Assembly: GCA_021648265.1 (NCBI GenBank)
Contig: JAKITD010000002.1
Coordinates: 1-64,000, forward strand
Length of the DNA: 64,000 nt
Direction: 5' to 3'
From: Flavobacteriaceae bacterium
GTDB lineage: Bacteria > Bacteroidota > Bacteroidia > Flavobacteriales > Flavobacteriaceae
Shown in pieces: positions 8,737 through 16,785 of this stretch. Under the pieces are notes generated by a model. That model searched no databases. It saw only the letters and a list, made by a program, of their open reading frames with translations, and had not been told where the DNA came from. Within the stretch, counting starts at the first letter, position 1, and every line of letters begins with the position of its first letter. A program made the translations under genes and the position numbers.

Positions 8737-9954
8737 TTGAGACAAAAAACAGATGTAATCATAATAGGCGGAGGAGCCGCAGGTTTTTTTACAGCTATCA
8801 GTTTAGCTGAAAACAAACCTGATTTAAAAATTGTTATTCTCGAAAGAAGCAGCGAAGTACTTACGAAAGTTAGAGTTTCTGGAGGAGGAAGATGCAATGT
8901 AACGCACGCCGAATTTATCCCAAAAGAACTCACTCAAAATTACCCAAGAGGCAAAAAAGAATTACTAGGGCCTTTCCATACTTTTATGACTGGCGATACG
9001 ATGGAATGGTTTGAAAAAAGAGGCGTTGCTTTAAAGATTGAAGAAGATGGCAGGATCTTTCCCGAAAGTAATTCGTCACAAACCATTATCGATTGTTTTT
9101 TAAATGAAACGGAACGACTAAATGTTGATGTTTTAAAAAATCATTCGGTTAAAAAGATTGAAAAAGTTAAGGAGCATTGGAATATTGTAACTGAAAAAGG
9201 AGATTTTTCTTCCCATAAATTGGTAATTACAACAGGAAGTAATGCAAAAGTTTGGAAATTAATAGAAGTACTTGGACATACCATTGTTCCGCCAGTTCCT
9301 TCCTTATTTACGTTTAATATTCAAGATTCACGAATTAAAGACTTACCCGGAATTGCTACACAAGCTTCTGTGAAAGTGATTTCAGAAAATAAAAACACAT
9401 TAGAGACTGAAGGTGCTTTACTCATTACACATTGGGGATTAAGCGGGCCAGCAATTTTAAAACTATCTGCTTGGGGAGCACGAGATTTAAATGAATTGGA
9501 CTATCAATTTAAAATAAAAGTCAATTGGTTATTAGATATTTCAAAAGAAGAAGCTTTTGAGAAATTAAAAGAGCTAAAAGAAACTCATAGCAAACAGACG
9601 CTCTTTAAATACGCTCAACTAGAAGTGCCAAAAAGGCTTTGGCAAAGCTTATTAACTGCTTCAGGAATAGATGAAACCCAAAAATGGGCAGAAACGACGA
9701 ATAAACAACTTCAAAAAATCGCAGAACAATTCACGCAATCTATATTTCAAGTAAATGGAAAATCGACTTTTAAAGAAGAATTTGTAACTGCTGGAGGAAT
9801 TGATTTAAAAGAAATTAACTTTAAAAATTATCAAAGTAAACTTCATAACAATTTGTATTTCGCTGGAGAAGTATTAAATATTGATGCCATAACGGGAGGT
9901 TTTAATTTTCAGAATGCTTGGACAGGAGGTTTTATTATTGCTAAAAGTATATAA
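8737..9954 (+). CDS. NAD(P)/FAD-dependent oxidoreductase, HI0933/BaiN-like
   Basis: A 405-residue flavoprotein of the HI0933 family. The N-terminal Rossmann fold binds FAD through VIIIGGGAAGFFTAISLAE; KVRVSGGGRCNVTHAE and the C-terminal FAGEVLNIDAITGGFNFQNAWTGGF are family signatures. Reactions are unknown for most members; some relatives act on bile-acid intermediates, which is unlikely here. The only workable start is TTG at 8737, since no ATG or GTG precedes the Rossmann motif. It is a single gene with repeat copies on both flanks. Confidence 0.9.
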   Translation: MRQKTDVIIIGGGAAGFFTAISLAENKPDLKIVILERSSEVLTKVRVSGGGRCNVTHAEFIPKELTQNYPRGKKELLGPFHTFMTGDTMEWFEKRGVALKIEEDGRIFPESNSSQTIIDCFLNETERLNVDVLKNHSVKKIEKVKEHWNIVTEKGDFSSHKLVITTGSNAKVWKLIEVLGHTIVPPVPSLFTFNIQDSRIKDLPGIATQASVKVISENKNTLETEGALLITHWGLSGPAILKLSAWGARDLNELDYQFKIKVNWLLDISKEEAFEKLKELKETHSKQTLFKYAQLEVPKRLWQSLLTASGIDETQKWAETTNKQLQKIAEQFTQSIFQVNGKSTFKEEFVTAGGIDLKEINFKNYQSKLHNNLYFAGEVLNIDAITGGFNFQNAWTGGFIIAKSI

Positions 9955-9958
9955 AATT

Positions 9959-9990
9959 GTCATTCAGACGACTGTAAGAAGGAAGAATCT
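9959..9990 (+). repeat. TGTCATTCAGA...GAATCT intergenic repeat, copy 2
   Basis: It begins TGTCATTCAGACGACTG and ends GGAAGAATCT, four bases after the flavoprotein stop. It is related to 8684-8716, so the oxidoreductase gene is bracketed by two copies in direct orientation. Confidence 0.55.
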
Positions 9991-10085
9991 CACTCATTAG
10001 AATACAATTCGAAAAACCAAAACCTCCTATATTTTTTCTTATTTAATATAAAAAGTATATATTTGTTATATATAAACTATATATT

Positions 10086-10331
10086 ATGGGAGCTACAAAA
10101 AAATTAATCGAAATAGACAATAAGGCTTTAGAAATTCTTAAAAAGCAAGCCAAACTTCAAAAACGTTCTCTTAAAAATTACATTGAGTTTATGTTGGAAG
10201 ATACTGCTGCACGTTTTAGTGAGCCTTCCGAAGAATATAAAGCGATGATGGATGATATGATTGAACGTGATAAAGATGGTAAACTTCAACTTCGTTCTTG
10301 GGAAAATATAAAATCTCAATATGGACAGTAA
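10086..10331 (+). CDS. Putative antitoxin of a type II TA pair
   Basis: An 81-residue basic-then-acidic protein. The first half (KKLIEIDNKALEILKKQAKLQKRSLKNYIEFMLEDTA) looks like a ribbon-helix-helix DNA-binding unit: a beta strand, then two helices. The C-terminal part is an acidic tail suited to wrap a toxin. Its stop overlaps the start of the RelE/ParE-like gene by 11 bp, the usual arrangement of a type II antitoxin. The AT-rich TATA-repeat region before the ATG (about 10045-10085) is a likely autoregulated promoter. Function is inferred from architecture and context. Confidence 0.72.
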   Translation: MGATKKLIEIDNKALEILKKQAKLQKRSLKNYIEFMLEDTAARFSEPSEEYKAMMDDMIERDKDGKLQLRSWENIKSQYGQ

Positions 10332-10575
10332 AATAAAGTTTACAGATGAAGCTAAAATTGAATTTCTGAAAGCAAAATGTTTTTTTGCTATGTCTAATCA
10401 AGAAGAAAGATTTTGGGAAGACGTAAATAGGCAAGTGGAATTGTTGCAATCAATCCCATTTGCATTTCAACTAAGGTATAAAAATGTGAGAATTATTCAA
10501 CTAGAGCATTTTAATTTTTCTATACATTATGTAATAAAGCCGCATGGAGTTTTAGTCTATAGGTTTTTTAAATAA
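10321..10575 (+). CDS. RelE/ParE-family toxin-like protein, short C-terminus
   Basis: An 84-residue protein: KIKFTDEAKIEFLKAKCFFAM...ERFWEDVNRQVELLQSIPFAFQLRYKNVRIIQLEHFNFSIHYVI...VLVYRFFK. This follows the ParE/RelE pattern of the Bacteroidota, with a strand-helix-helix hairpin and an R-y-k-n-v-R core. Relatives usually continue 8-12 residues after the VYRFF strand (typically with an H-x-x-R/P tail); here the chain stops at Lys84, so the toxin may be weakened. It overlaps the antitoxin by 11 bp. Whether it cleaves mRNA or inhibits gyrase is not known. Confidence 0.72.
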   Translation: MDSKIKFTDEAKIEFLKAKCFFAMSNQEERFWEDVNRQVELLQSIPFAFQLRYKNVRIIQLEHFNFSIHYVIKPHGVLVYRFFK

Positions 10576-10593
10576 TCGTCAAGATTACTAATT

Positions 10594-11122
10594 GTGAAAA
10601 CATACATTGCATTATTAAGAGGAATTAACGTATCTGGTCATAAGAAGGTTTTGATGGCAAATTTAAGAGATTTGTTAGAAAAATCTGGGCTTGAAAATGT
10701 AAAAACCTATATCCAAAGTGGGAATGTGATTTTCTCCTCTTTGGAAAAGAAAGAAGTAGTTTCTAAATTAATTTTTGAAGGGATTTTGAAACATTATGGC
10801 TGCGAAGTTCCTGTTTTAGTGTTGACTTCAACTGAAATAAAATCTATATTGAATAATTGTCCATTTTCAGAAGATAAGAAAGAAAAAAGTTATTTCATTT
10901 TACTAAAAAGTAATCCTACGACTGAAACAGTTTTGGAAACCAGTAAATTATCAAGCCCAAAAGAAGAGTTTGTAATCACAAATTCCTGTATCTATTATTT
11001 ATTACGATTTAGGAGCAGGAAAATCTAAACTAGGAATCAACTTTTTTGAGCGGAAATTAAAAGTAAAAGCTACCTCTATAAATTTTAGAACAATGAAAAA
11101 GCTTTTAGAGTTGTCGAATTAA
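10594..11122 (+). pseudogene. DUF1697 family gene with a frameshift
   Basis: The first frame (GTG at 10594; MKTYIALLRGINVSGHKKVLMANLRDLLEKSGLENVKTYIQSGNVIFSS) is a textbook DUF1697 N-terminus. Near 10999-11005 the reading frame breaks: the annotated ORF ends in LLRFRSRKI, while the next frame reads YDLGAGKSKLGINFFERKLKVKATSINFRTMKKLLELSN and stops at 11120-11122. That is the expected DUF1697 C-terminus. Removing one T from the TTATTA stretch restores a protein of about 175 residues. It is either a real pseudogene or a sequencing error. The molecular function of DUF1697 is unknown. Confidence 0.88.
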
Positions 11123-11124
11123 AT

Positions 11125-11132
11125 TATCTTTG
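11125..11132 (+). promoter_or_regulatory. Putative -7 element of the mvaD operon
   Basis: TATCTTTG is a good TAnnTTTG match, 16 bp before the mvaD ATG at 11149 and right after the DUF1697 pseudogene stop. It would give a very short leader, as is common in Bacteroidota. Confidence 0.45.
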
Positions 11133-11148
11133 TACCTATTTATTTTTT

Positions 11149-12282
11149 ATGACTGAAGCAGATTTTATTCCAAAGAACTATACGAACAATTCCGAAAAAG
11201 GTAGTATTACGTGGCAATCACCAAGTAATATCGCTTTGGTGAAATATTGGGGAAAATACGGAGAGCAATTGCCTGCAAATACTTCGGTGAGTTTTACCTT
11301 GAGTAATTGTAAAACCATCACAGAATTAAAATATGAATTAAAAAAAACACCTTCAAACACCTTTGATTTTGAAGTGTATTTTGAAGGAAAAAAGTCAGAA
11401 AATTTCAAACCAAAAATTAAAACTTTTTTTAATCGAGTTGAAAAATATGTACCTTTTTTAAAGGATTATCAATTTGAAATCCACACCGAAAATACTTTTC
11501 CACATAGTAGTGGTATCGCCTCTTCAGCAAGTGGAATGAGTGCTTTGGCTCTTTGTTTGGTGGATTTGGAAAAGTCTCTTCGACTCCGCTCAGAGTCCCA
11601 GGAAAATTACAATAATGCACGATCATTGAGCGGAGTCGAAATGTCAGAAAGCTATTTTACAAATAAAGCATCCTTCCTAGCAAGATTAGGTTCAGGTTCG
11701 GCGAGTCGAAGCATTGAAGGCGATATGGTAGTTTGGGGAGAACATTCAGAAATTAAAGGAAGTTCTAATCTCTTCGGAATTAAATATCCACTTCCAGTTC
11801 ACGAGAATTTTAAAAAGTATCAAGACACCATTTTATTGGTCGATAAAGGAGAAAAACAAGTAAGTAGTTCGGTGGGGCATAATTTAATGCACAATCATCC
11901 TTTTTCCGAAGAACGTTTTCAACAAGCAAACGAAAATCTTTCAAAATTAATCACTATTTTTGAGTCTGGAAACCTTTCAGAATTTATTAAAATAGTTGAA
12001 AGTGAAGCATTATCGTTACACGCAATGATGATGACCTCGATGCCGTATTTTATTTTAATGAAACCCAATACACTTGAAATAATCAATAAAATTTGGAGTT
12101 ATAGAAACGAAACAAATTCTTATATCTGCTTTACTTTAGATGCTGGTGCGAATGTTCACGTGCTGTATCCTGAAAGTGAAAAGAAAGAAATTTTGGAATT
12201 TATTAAGAATGAGTTAGTTGCATTTTGTCAAAATGGACAGTATATTTGCGATCAAATTGGATTTGGTTCTAAAAAACACTAA
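11149..12282 (+). CDS. mvaD: Diphosphomevalonate decarboxylase
   Basis: A 377-residue GHMP-superfamily enzyme making isopentenyl diphosphate from mevalonate diphosphate with ATP. Visible motifs are SPSNIALVKYWGKYGEQLPANTSVSFTL (substrate and catalytic-lysine region), PHSSGIASSASGMSALAL (phosphate loop) and SFLARLGSGSASRSIEGDMVVWG. Residues about 144-164 (LRLRSESQENYNNARSLSGVE) do not look like family sequence; they are encoded by a 62-bp palindromic repeat lying in frame between the family blocks LALCLVDLEK and YFTNKASFLARLG. The protein therefore carries about 21 extra residues in a loop. Mevalonate kinase follows 25 bp downstream. Confidence 0.95.
   Translation: MTEADFIPKNYTNNSEKGSITWQSPSNIALVKYWGKYGEQLPANTSVSFTLSNCKTITELKYELKKTPSNTFDFEVYFEGKKSENFKPKIKTFFNRVEKYVPFLKDYQFEIHTENTFPHSSGIASSASGMSALALCLVDLEKSLRLRSESQENYNNARSLSGVEMSESYFTNKASFLARLGSGSASRSIEGDMVVWGEHSEIKGSSNLFGIKYPLPVHENFKKYQDTILLVDKGEKQVSSSVGHNLMHNHPFSEERFQQANENLSKLITIFESGNLSEFIKIVESEALSLHAMMMTSMPYFILMKPNTLEIINKIWSYRNETNSYICFTLDAGANVHVLYPESEKKEILEFIKNELVAFCQNGQYICDQIGFGSKKH
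11579..11640. repeat. Palindromic repeat inserted in frame within mvaD
   Basis: Arms TTCGACTCCGCTCA (11579-11592) and TGAGCGGAGTCGAA (11627-11640) are perfect 14-bp inverted repeats separated by 34 bp. The arm sequence is GC-rich in an AT-rich gene and recurs in a related form (TTCGGCTCCGCTCAG) in intergenic DNA at 41803-41817. The open frame is kept through the element. Confidence 0.88.
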
Positions 12283-12307
12283 ATTTAACACCCAAACAAC
12301 ACCTACA

Positions 12308-13246
12308 ATGTACGGACCGTTATTTTATTCAAAAATATTACTCTTTGGTGAGTATGGTATTATCAAAGATTCTAAGGGGCTTTCTATTCCTTATAATTTT
12401 TATAATGGTGCTTTAAAAATTGATGAACATCATACGATGCATACCTTAAGATCCAATCAAACTTTAAAACGATTTGCTACATATCTTAAAAAAATGCAAG
12501 GAGAAAATCCAAGTTTGGTAACTTTCGATATTGAAAAGTTAAACAATGATATTGAAGCTGGATTATACTTTGATTCTAGTATACCACAGGGTTATGGCGT
12601 TGGAAGCAGTGGTGCTTTAGTAGCAGCTATCTATGATAAATATGCTTCAGACAAAATCACGATTCTTGAAAACTTAACCAGAGAAAAATTATTGATTTTA
12701 AAAGGAATTTTTGGGGAGATGGAATCTTTTTTCCACGGAAAATCTTCCGGTTTAGATCCCTTGAACAGTTATTTAAGTTTGCCAATCCTTATAAATTCTA
12801 AAGATAATATTGAACCTGCGGGAATTCCTTCACAACCTGAAAATGGTAAAGGTGCCGTGTTTTTATTAGACAGTGGTATTACCGGTGAAACTGCACCTAT
12901 GGTTCAGATTTTTATGGAGAATATGAAGCAAGAAGGTTTTCGTAAAATGCTAAAAGATCAATTTACAAAACATACCGATGCTTGTGTTTCAGACTTTTTA
13001 CAAGGAAATGTAAAGTCCCTTTTCGGAAATGTAAAAGAACTTTCAAAAGTAGTGTTGGATAATTTTAAACCTATGATTCCTGAAAAATTTCATACGCTTT
13101 GGAAAAATGGAATTGACACAAACGCATACTACCTAAAGCTTTGTGGTTCTGGTGGTGGCGGTTATATGTTAGGGTTTACCGAAGATCTTGACAAAGCAAA
13201 ACAAGCACTTAAAGATTATAAGCTAGAGGTGGTTTATAGTTTTTAG
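12308..13246 (+). CDS. mvk: Mevalonate kinase (GHMP kinase)
   Basis: A 312-residue GHMP kinase phosphorylating mevalonate. The start is placed at ATG 12308 (MYGPLFYSKILLFGEYGIIKDSKG), where homology begins; the longer ORF from 12218 runs back into mvaD and its first 30 residues are not family-like. Motifs: motif 1 KILLFGEYGII, motif 2 PQGYGVGSSGALVAA (ATP phosphate loop), and motif 3 KLCGSGGGGYMLGF near the C-terminus. HGKSSGLDPLNSYLSLP carries the catalytic Asp region. It lies 25 bp after mvaD and before a UbiA prenyltransferase, an isoprenoid operon. Confidence 0.93.
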   Translation: MYGPLFYSKILLFGEYGIIKDSKGLSIPYNFYNGALKIDEHHTMHTLRSNQTLKRFATYLKKMQGENPSLVTFDIEKLNNDIEAGLYFDSSIPQGYGVGSSGALVAAIYDKYASDKITILENLTREKLLILKGIFGEMESFFHGKSSGLDPLNSYLSLPILINSKDNIEPAGIPSQPENGKGAVFLLDSGITGETAPMVQIFMENMKQEGFRKMLKDQFTKHTDACVSDFLQGNVKSLFGNVKELSKVVLDNFKPMIPEKFHTLWKNGIDTNAYYLKLCGSGGGGYMLGFTEDLDKAKQALKDYKLEVVYSF

Positions 13247-13288
13247 TTTACTTACCGAACTCTCTTAGTATAGAGGATTAAAGAAATT

Positions 13289-14194
13289 ATGTTAAACAGA
13301 AAACAAAAATACTTTCTTCTTAAGTTTTTCAGTTTGTTTTCCATCGTTCGTGGTTATAACATTTTAATTATTGTTATTGCTCAATACCTTGCTTCTATTT
13401 TTATTTTGGCACCACAACTTGCCATAAAAGAAATTATTTTTGATGCAAATATATTTATGTTGGTATTGGCATCTTCTTCTGCAATTGCGGCTGGCTATAT
13501 TATTAATAATTTTTACGATAGCGATAAAGATTTAATCAATCGTCCCCGAAAAACAATGTTGGATAGGTTGGTAAGTCAACGCACCAAACTAACCTCCTAT
13601 TTTGTGCTTAATTTCCTGTCGGTAATTTTTGCGAGTTATGTTTCGTTTAAAGCGGTGGTGTTTTTCTCTCTTTATATCTTCGGAATCTGGTTCTATTCAC
13701 ATAAGCTTAAAAAATACCCGTTTGTTGGTAATTTTGTCGCAGCTACTTTAGCAGTTATACCATTTTTTGCCGTTTTTATTTATTATAAAAATTTCGAAAT
13801 GGTCATTTTTGTTCACGCTACCTTCTTGTTTTTAATTATTGCAATGCGAGAATTAGTAAAGGATTTAGAAAATATAAAAGGTGATTTAGCACATGATTAT
13901 AGGACTATTCCTGTGGTTTATGGCGAAACTATATCTAAGAAAATGCTAACTATATTAAGTGTTTTAACATTGATTCCTTCCTATTTTCTTATCTCTAAAT
14001 TCAACGTTGGTTATATGAATTTCTTTTTTATTGGAAGTAGTATTGCCTTATTGATATTCGTTGTGATTCTATGGAAATCAAACAAAAAAATACATTACGT
14101 CGTCCTTCATAACATCTTAAAACTTATAATTGTGATTGGTGTTTTTAGTATCCCTTTAATAAATGTGAGCAGAATTTTAGACAAGGTATTATAG
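13289..14194 (+). CDS. UbiA-family prenyltransferase, geranylgeranylglycerol-phosphate geranylgeranyltransferase-like
   Basis: A 301-residue integral membrane protein with about 8-9 hydrophobic helices. The first Asp-rich motif is NNFYDSDKDLINRP (about 73-86) and the second is RELVKDLENIKGDLAHDYRTIP, the pair that binds Mg-diphosphate in UbiA enzymes. Flavobacterial relatives placed with mvaD and mvk are annotated as geranylgeranylglycerol-phosphate geranylgeranyltransferases. The context says it uses a mevalonate-derived prenyl diphosphate; the acceptor is not determined by sequence. Confidence 0.86.
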   Translation: MLNRKQKYFLLKFFSLFSIVRGYNILIIVIAQYLASIFILAPQLAIKEIIFDANIFMLVLASSSAIAAGYIINNFYDSDKDLINRPRKTMLDRLVSQRTKLTSYFVLNFLSVIFASYVSFKAVVFFSLYIFGIWFYSHKLKKYPFVGNFVAATLAVIPFFAVFIYYKNFEMVIFVHATFLFLIIAMRELVKDLENIKGDLAHDYRTIPVVYGETISKKMLTILSVLTLIPSYFLISKFNVGYMNFFFIGSSIALLIFVVILWKSNKKIHYVVLHNILKLIIVIGVFSIPLINVSRILDKVL

Positions 14195-14214
14195 ATTATT
14201 CTTATCTTTAAAAG

Positions 14215-15171
14215 ATGAAAGAAAAGCACCTTTTAAAAGTAGCCTTAGCTCAAATAAGTCCAGTTTGGTTTAATAAACTAGCAACCCTTCAGAAAGTAAA
14301 AAACAGTATTTTAGAAGCTGTCGAAAATAAAGCGGAACTTATTGTTTTTGGCGAAGGCTTGGTTCCGGGTTACCCTTTTTGGTTATCGCTAACCAACGGA
14401 GCAGCTTGGAATACGAAGATGAATAAAGAAATTCATGCTCATTATATTCGTAATTCCGTTTGTGTTGAAAAGGGTGATTTAGATGAAATTTGCAATCTTT
14501 CAAAAAAACATAAAATCGCTATTTATTTAGGAATTATAGAACGTCCTATGGATAGAGGAGGACATAGTTTGTATGCCTCTTTGGTCTATATAAATTCAGA
14601 TGGAGAAATTAAATCAGTCCACCGAAAATTACAACCCACTTACGACGAACGCCTTACCTGGTCACTTGGAGATGGCAACGGGTTGCAAGTACATCCACTA
14701 AAAGAATTTACTGTCGGCGGACTTAATTGTTGGGAAAATTGGATGCCCTTGCCAAGAACTGCTTTGTACGCTCAAGGAGAAGATTTACACATTGCCGTTT
14801 GGCCAGGAAGTGACCATAACACCAAAGATATTACACGTTTTATTGCCAGAGAATCTCGAAGTTTTGTAATTTCGGTTTCCTCGTTAATGACCATAAATGA
14901 TTTTCCAAAAGACACGCCCTATCTTGACGAAATTCTTAAAAATGCGCCTGAAACTTTAGCAAATGGAGGCAGTTGTATAGCTGGTCCTGATGGAGAATGG
15001 ATTGTGGAGCCCATTATTAATAAAGAAGGAAATATTTATCAAACTTTAGACTTTAATAACGTATTAGAAGAACGTCAAAATTTTGATCCTGTTGGTCATT
15101 ATTCCAGACCAGATATCACCAAACTTACCGTAAATAGAGAGCGACAAACCACCACCGATTTTATAGATTAG
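14215..15171 (+). CDS. Carbon-nitrogen hydrolase, nitrilase branch
   Basis: A 318-residue cytoplasmic nitrilase-superfamily enzyme with the triad Glu47 (VFGEGLVPGYPFW), Lys138 (VHRKLQPTYDERLTW) and Cys172 (GGLNCWENWMPL). The NCWEN signature and the length point to the nitrilase/cyanide hydratase branch rather than to omega-amidases or NAD synthetase. It would hydrolyse an organic nitrile to the acid and ammonia. It starts 21 bp after the UbiA gene and so is probably read in the same transcript, though it has no obvious place in isoprenoid synthesis. Confidence 0.9.
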   Translation: MKEKHLLKVALAQISPVWFNKLATLQKVKNSILEAVENKAELIVFGEGLVPGYPFWLSLTNGAAWNTKMNKEIHAHYIRNSVCVEKGDLDEICNLSKKHKIAIYLGIIERPMDRGGHSLYASLVYINSDGEIKSVHRKLQPTYDERLTWSLGDGNGLQVHPLKEFTVGGLNCWENWMPLPRTALYAQGEDLHIAVWPGSDHNTKDITRFIARESRSFVISVSSLMTINDFPKDTPYLDEILKNAPETLANGGSCIAGPDGEWIVEPIINKEGNIYQTLDFNNVLEERQNFDPVGHYSRPDITKLTVNRERQTTTDFID

Positions 15172-15261
15172 TAAACCAAAATGTTGCATTTATACTTTGA
15201 ATTCATCTGCAAATTTCATTATATTGCAAACATATTAATTATAATTTTAAACTATTTTATC

Positions 15262-15789
15262 ATGAAAAAACTATTATTTATTTTTTTATTTTCAATTTTT
15301 GGATTTTTCACCTCTAATGCCCAATTTAATGTAGGAGTTAATGCAGGATTACCATTGGGAGATATCGGTGATTATGCATCATTCAATGTTTCTTTAGATG
15401 TCGGGTATTTTTTTAAAATAAACGATGTTATAAGTTTAGGTCCAATCACGGGATATTCGCACTCTTTTGCAAAAGAATTTAATGGAATAAAAGGAGACGA
15501 TGTTCAGTATATTCCAGTTGCTGCTGCTGGAAGGTTTCAGATTTCTGAACTTTTTTCAGCTGGTATAGACATAGGATATGCGATTGGATTGAATGAAGGG
15601 AATGATGGAGATATTTATTACAGACCTAGAATAGCGTTTAGTGTTTCTGAAAACATTGAACTTGCACTTCACTATACGGGTATTGGTGCTAGTAGCGAAG
15701 AAACTACTACTACAGGAAATGCAACTATTACAACCACTAGCCCTGGTTTTTCTATAGTTGGACTGGGAGCTACTTATAAGTTCTTGTAA
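15262..15789 (+). CDS. Small outer-membrane beta-barrel protein
   Basis: A 175-residue protein starting at ATG 15262 (MKKLLFIFLFSIFGFFTSNAQ, a clean Sec signal peptide). The longer ORF from 15181 adds residues with no signal character. After the signal it shows alternating strands (FNVGVNAGLPLG, VSLDVGYFFKI, FSAGIDIGYAIGL, IELALHYTGIGA) and ends in a strand with an aromatic near the C-terminus (GATYKFL), as in 8-stranded OmpA/X-like barrels. No specific function. A strong terminator follows. Confidence 0.82.
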   Translation: MKKLLFIFLFSIFGFFTSNAQFNVGVNAGLPLGDIGDYASFNVSLDVGYFFKINDVISLGPITGYSHSFAKEFNGIKGDDVQYIPVAAAGRFQISELFSAGIDIGYAIGLNEGNDGDIYYRPRIAFSVSENIELALHYTGIGASSEETTTTGNATITTTSPGFSIVGLGATYKFL

Positions 15790-15810
15790 AAACGCACATT
15801 ATTATATAAT

Positions 15811-15845
15811 AAAAAAAGTGAAAAATAAATTTTTCGCTTTTTTTT
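15811..15845 (+). terminator. Rho-independent terminator
   Basis: AAAAAAAGTGAAAAA is followed by a short loop and ATTTTTCGCTTTTTTTT, giving an A/T-rich stem of about 15 bp with one G-T pair and a long T-run, 22 bp after the beta-barrel stop. Confidence 0.8.
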
Positions 15846-15935
15846 ATGAAAAATTTTAAACCAGTTCCTTTGTTTTATAGACTTTTATAAAAAAAATGGT
15901 GTTCGATATTTAAACTTTTGGTGCTTTAAATTATA

Positions 15936-15943
15936 TATCTTTG
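15936..15943 (+). promoter_or_regulatory. Putative -7 element of the RluB-like gene
   Basis: TATCTTTG matches TAnnTTTG, 10 bp before the ATG at 15954; a TTTTG lies about 15 bp further upstream, shorter than the usual spacing. Confidence 0.4.
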
Positions 15944-15953
15944 CAGAAATATA

Positions 15954-16778
15954 ATGAACATGAAGAAAGACAAAAGAGGTAAATTTTCTAAGCAAAGAGA
16001 AAACAAAAAACAATACGAGAAAGACTCCCATATACATACTCCAAAGCAAAAGCCAAAAAACAACCCATCAAATCCTGCTGATGGGATTCGGTTAAACAAA
16101 TACATTGCCAATTCAGGAATTTGTTCTCGAAGAGAAGCAGATATGTATATTGAAGTAGGAAGCGTTCAAGTAAACGAAAAAATAATCAACGAAATGGGCT
16201 TTAAAGTAAAACCTAATGATGTTGTAAAGTTCGATGGCAGAAAAATATCGCCCGAAGCAAAAGCGTATGTAATCCTAAATAAACCTAAAGGATTTGCAAC
16301 TACCACCAGTGATTCTAAAGGAAACACTGTAATGGATCTAGTTGCCAGAGCATCCAATGTAAATTTACATCCAATAGGGAGATTGGGAAGAAATGCAACT
16401 GGATTATTATTATTTACCAACGATGATGAATTTATGCAAAAATTTACCCGAAAAGGAGTGTCGCGTTTATTTCATATAGAATTAGATAAAAATTTAAAAC
16501 CAGAAGATATTCAACGTATCAAAGACGGTTTAAAGATTGACGGAAAAACCATTGAAGTAGAAGATGTGAGTTGGGTAAAAAATGCACCAAAAAAGGAAAT
16601 TGGTTTAAAAATAAAACATATTGGAAACAGTGTGATTCGTACTATTTTCGACCATTTAAATTACAATGTAGTGAAGGTCGATTGCGTAACTATTGGACCG
16701 CTAACTAAAAAAGATTTGCCTCGTGGACGATGGAGATATCTATCTGAGCAAGAAATGAATACCTTTAGTATGTTATAA
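15954..16778 (+). CDS. RluB/RsuA-family pseudouridine synthase-like protein
   Basis: A 274-residue protein with a basic, disordered N-terminus (1-43), an S4 RNA-binding domain (about 44-105, IRLNKYIANSGICSRREADMYIEVGSVQVN) and a RsuA/RluB catalytic domain (about 105-262). Family motifs are YVILNKPKGFATTTSD and IGRLGRNATGLLLFTND. In characterised enzymes the second reads GRLD, with the Asp as the nucleophile; here Gly145 takes its place. That may mean no catalysis, or a lineage-specific active site. The likely substrate is 23S rRNA. Start ATG AAC ATG leaves two equivalent choices. Confidence 0.88.
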   Translation: MNMKKDKRGKFSKQRENKKQYEKDSHIHTPKQKPKNNPSNPADGIRLNKYIANSGICSRREADMYIEVGSVQVNEKIINEMGFKVKPNDVVKFDGRKISPEAKAYVILNKPKGFATTTSDSKGNTVMDLVARASNVNLHPIGRLGRNATGLLLFTNDDEFMQKFTRKGVSRLFHIELDKNLKPEDIQRIKDGLKIDGKTIEVEDVSWVKNAPKKEIGLKIKHIGNSVIRTIFDHLNYNVVKVDCVTIGPLTKKDLPRGRWRYLSEQEMNTFSML

Positions 16779-16785
16779 ATTTTAT

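Noticed and set aside
12218-12307. Longer start for mevalonate kinase
   Set aside because: The first 30 residues overlap mvaD and are not conserved; homology begins at MYGPLFYSKILLFGEYG.
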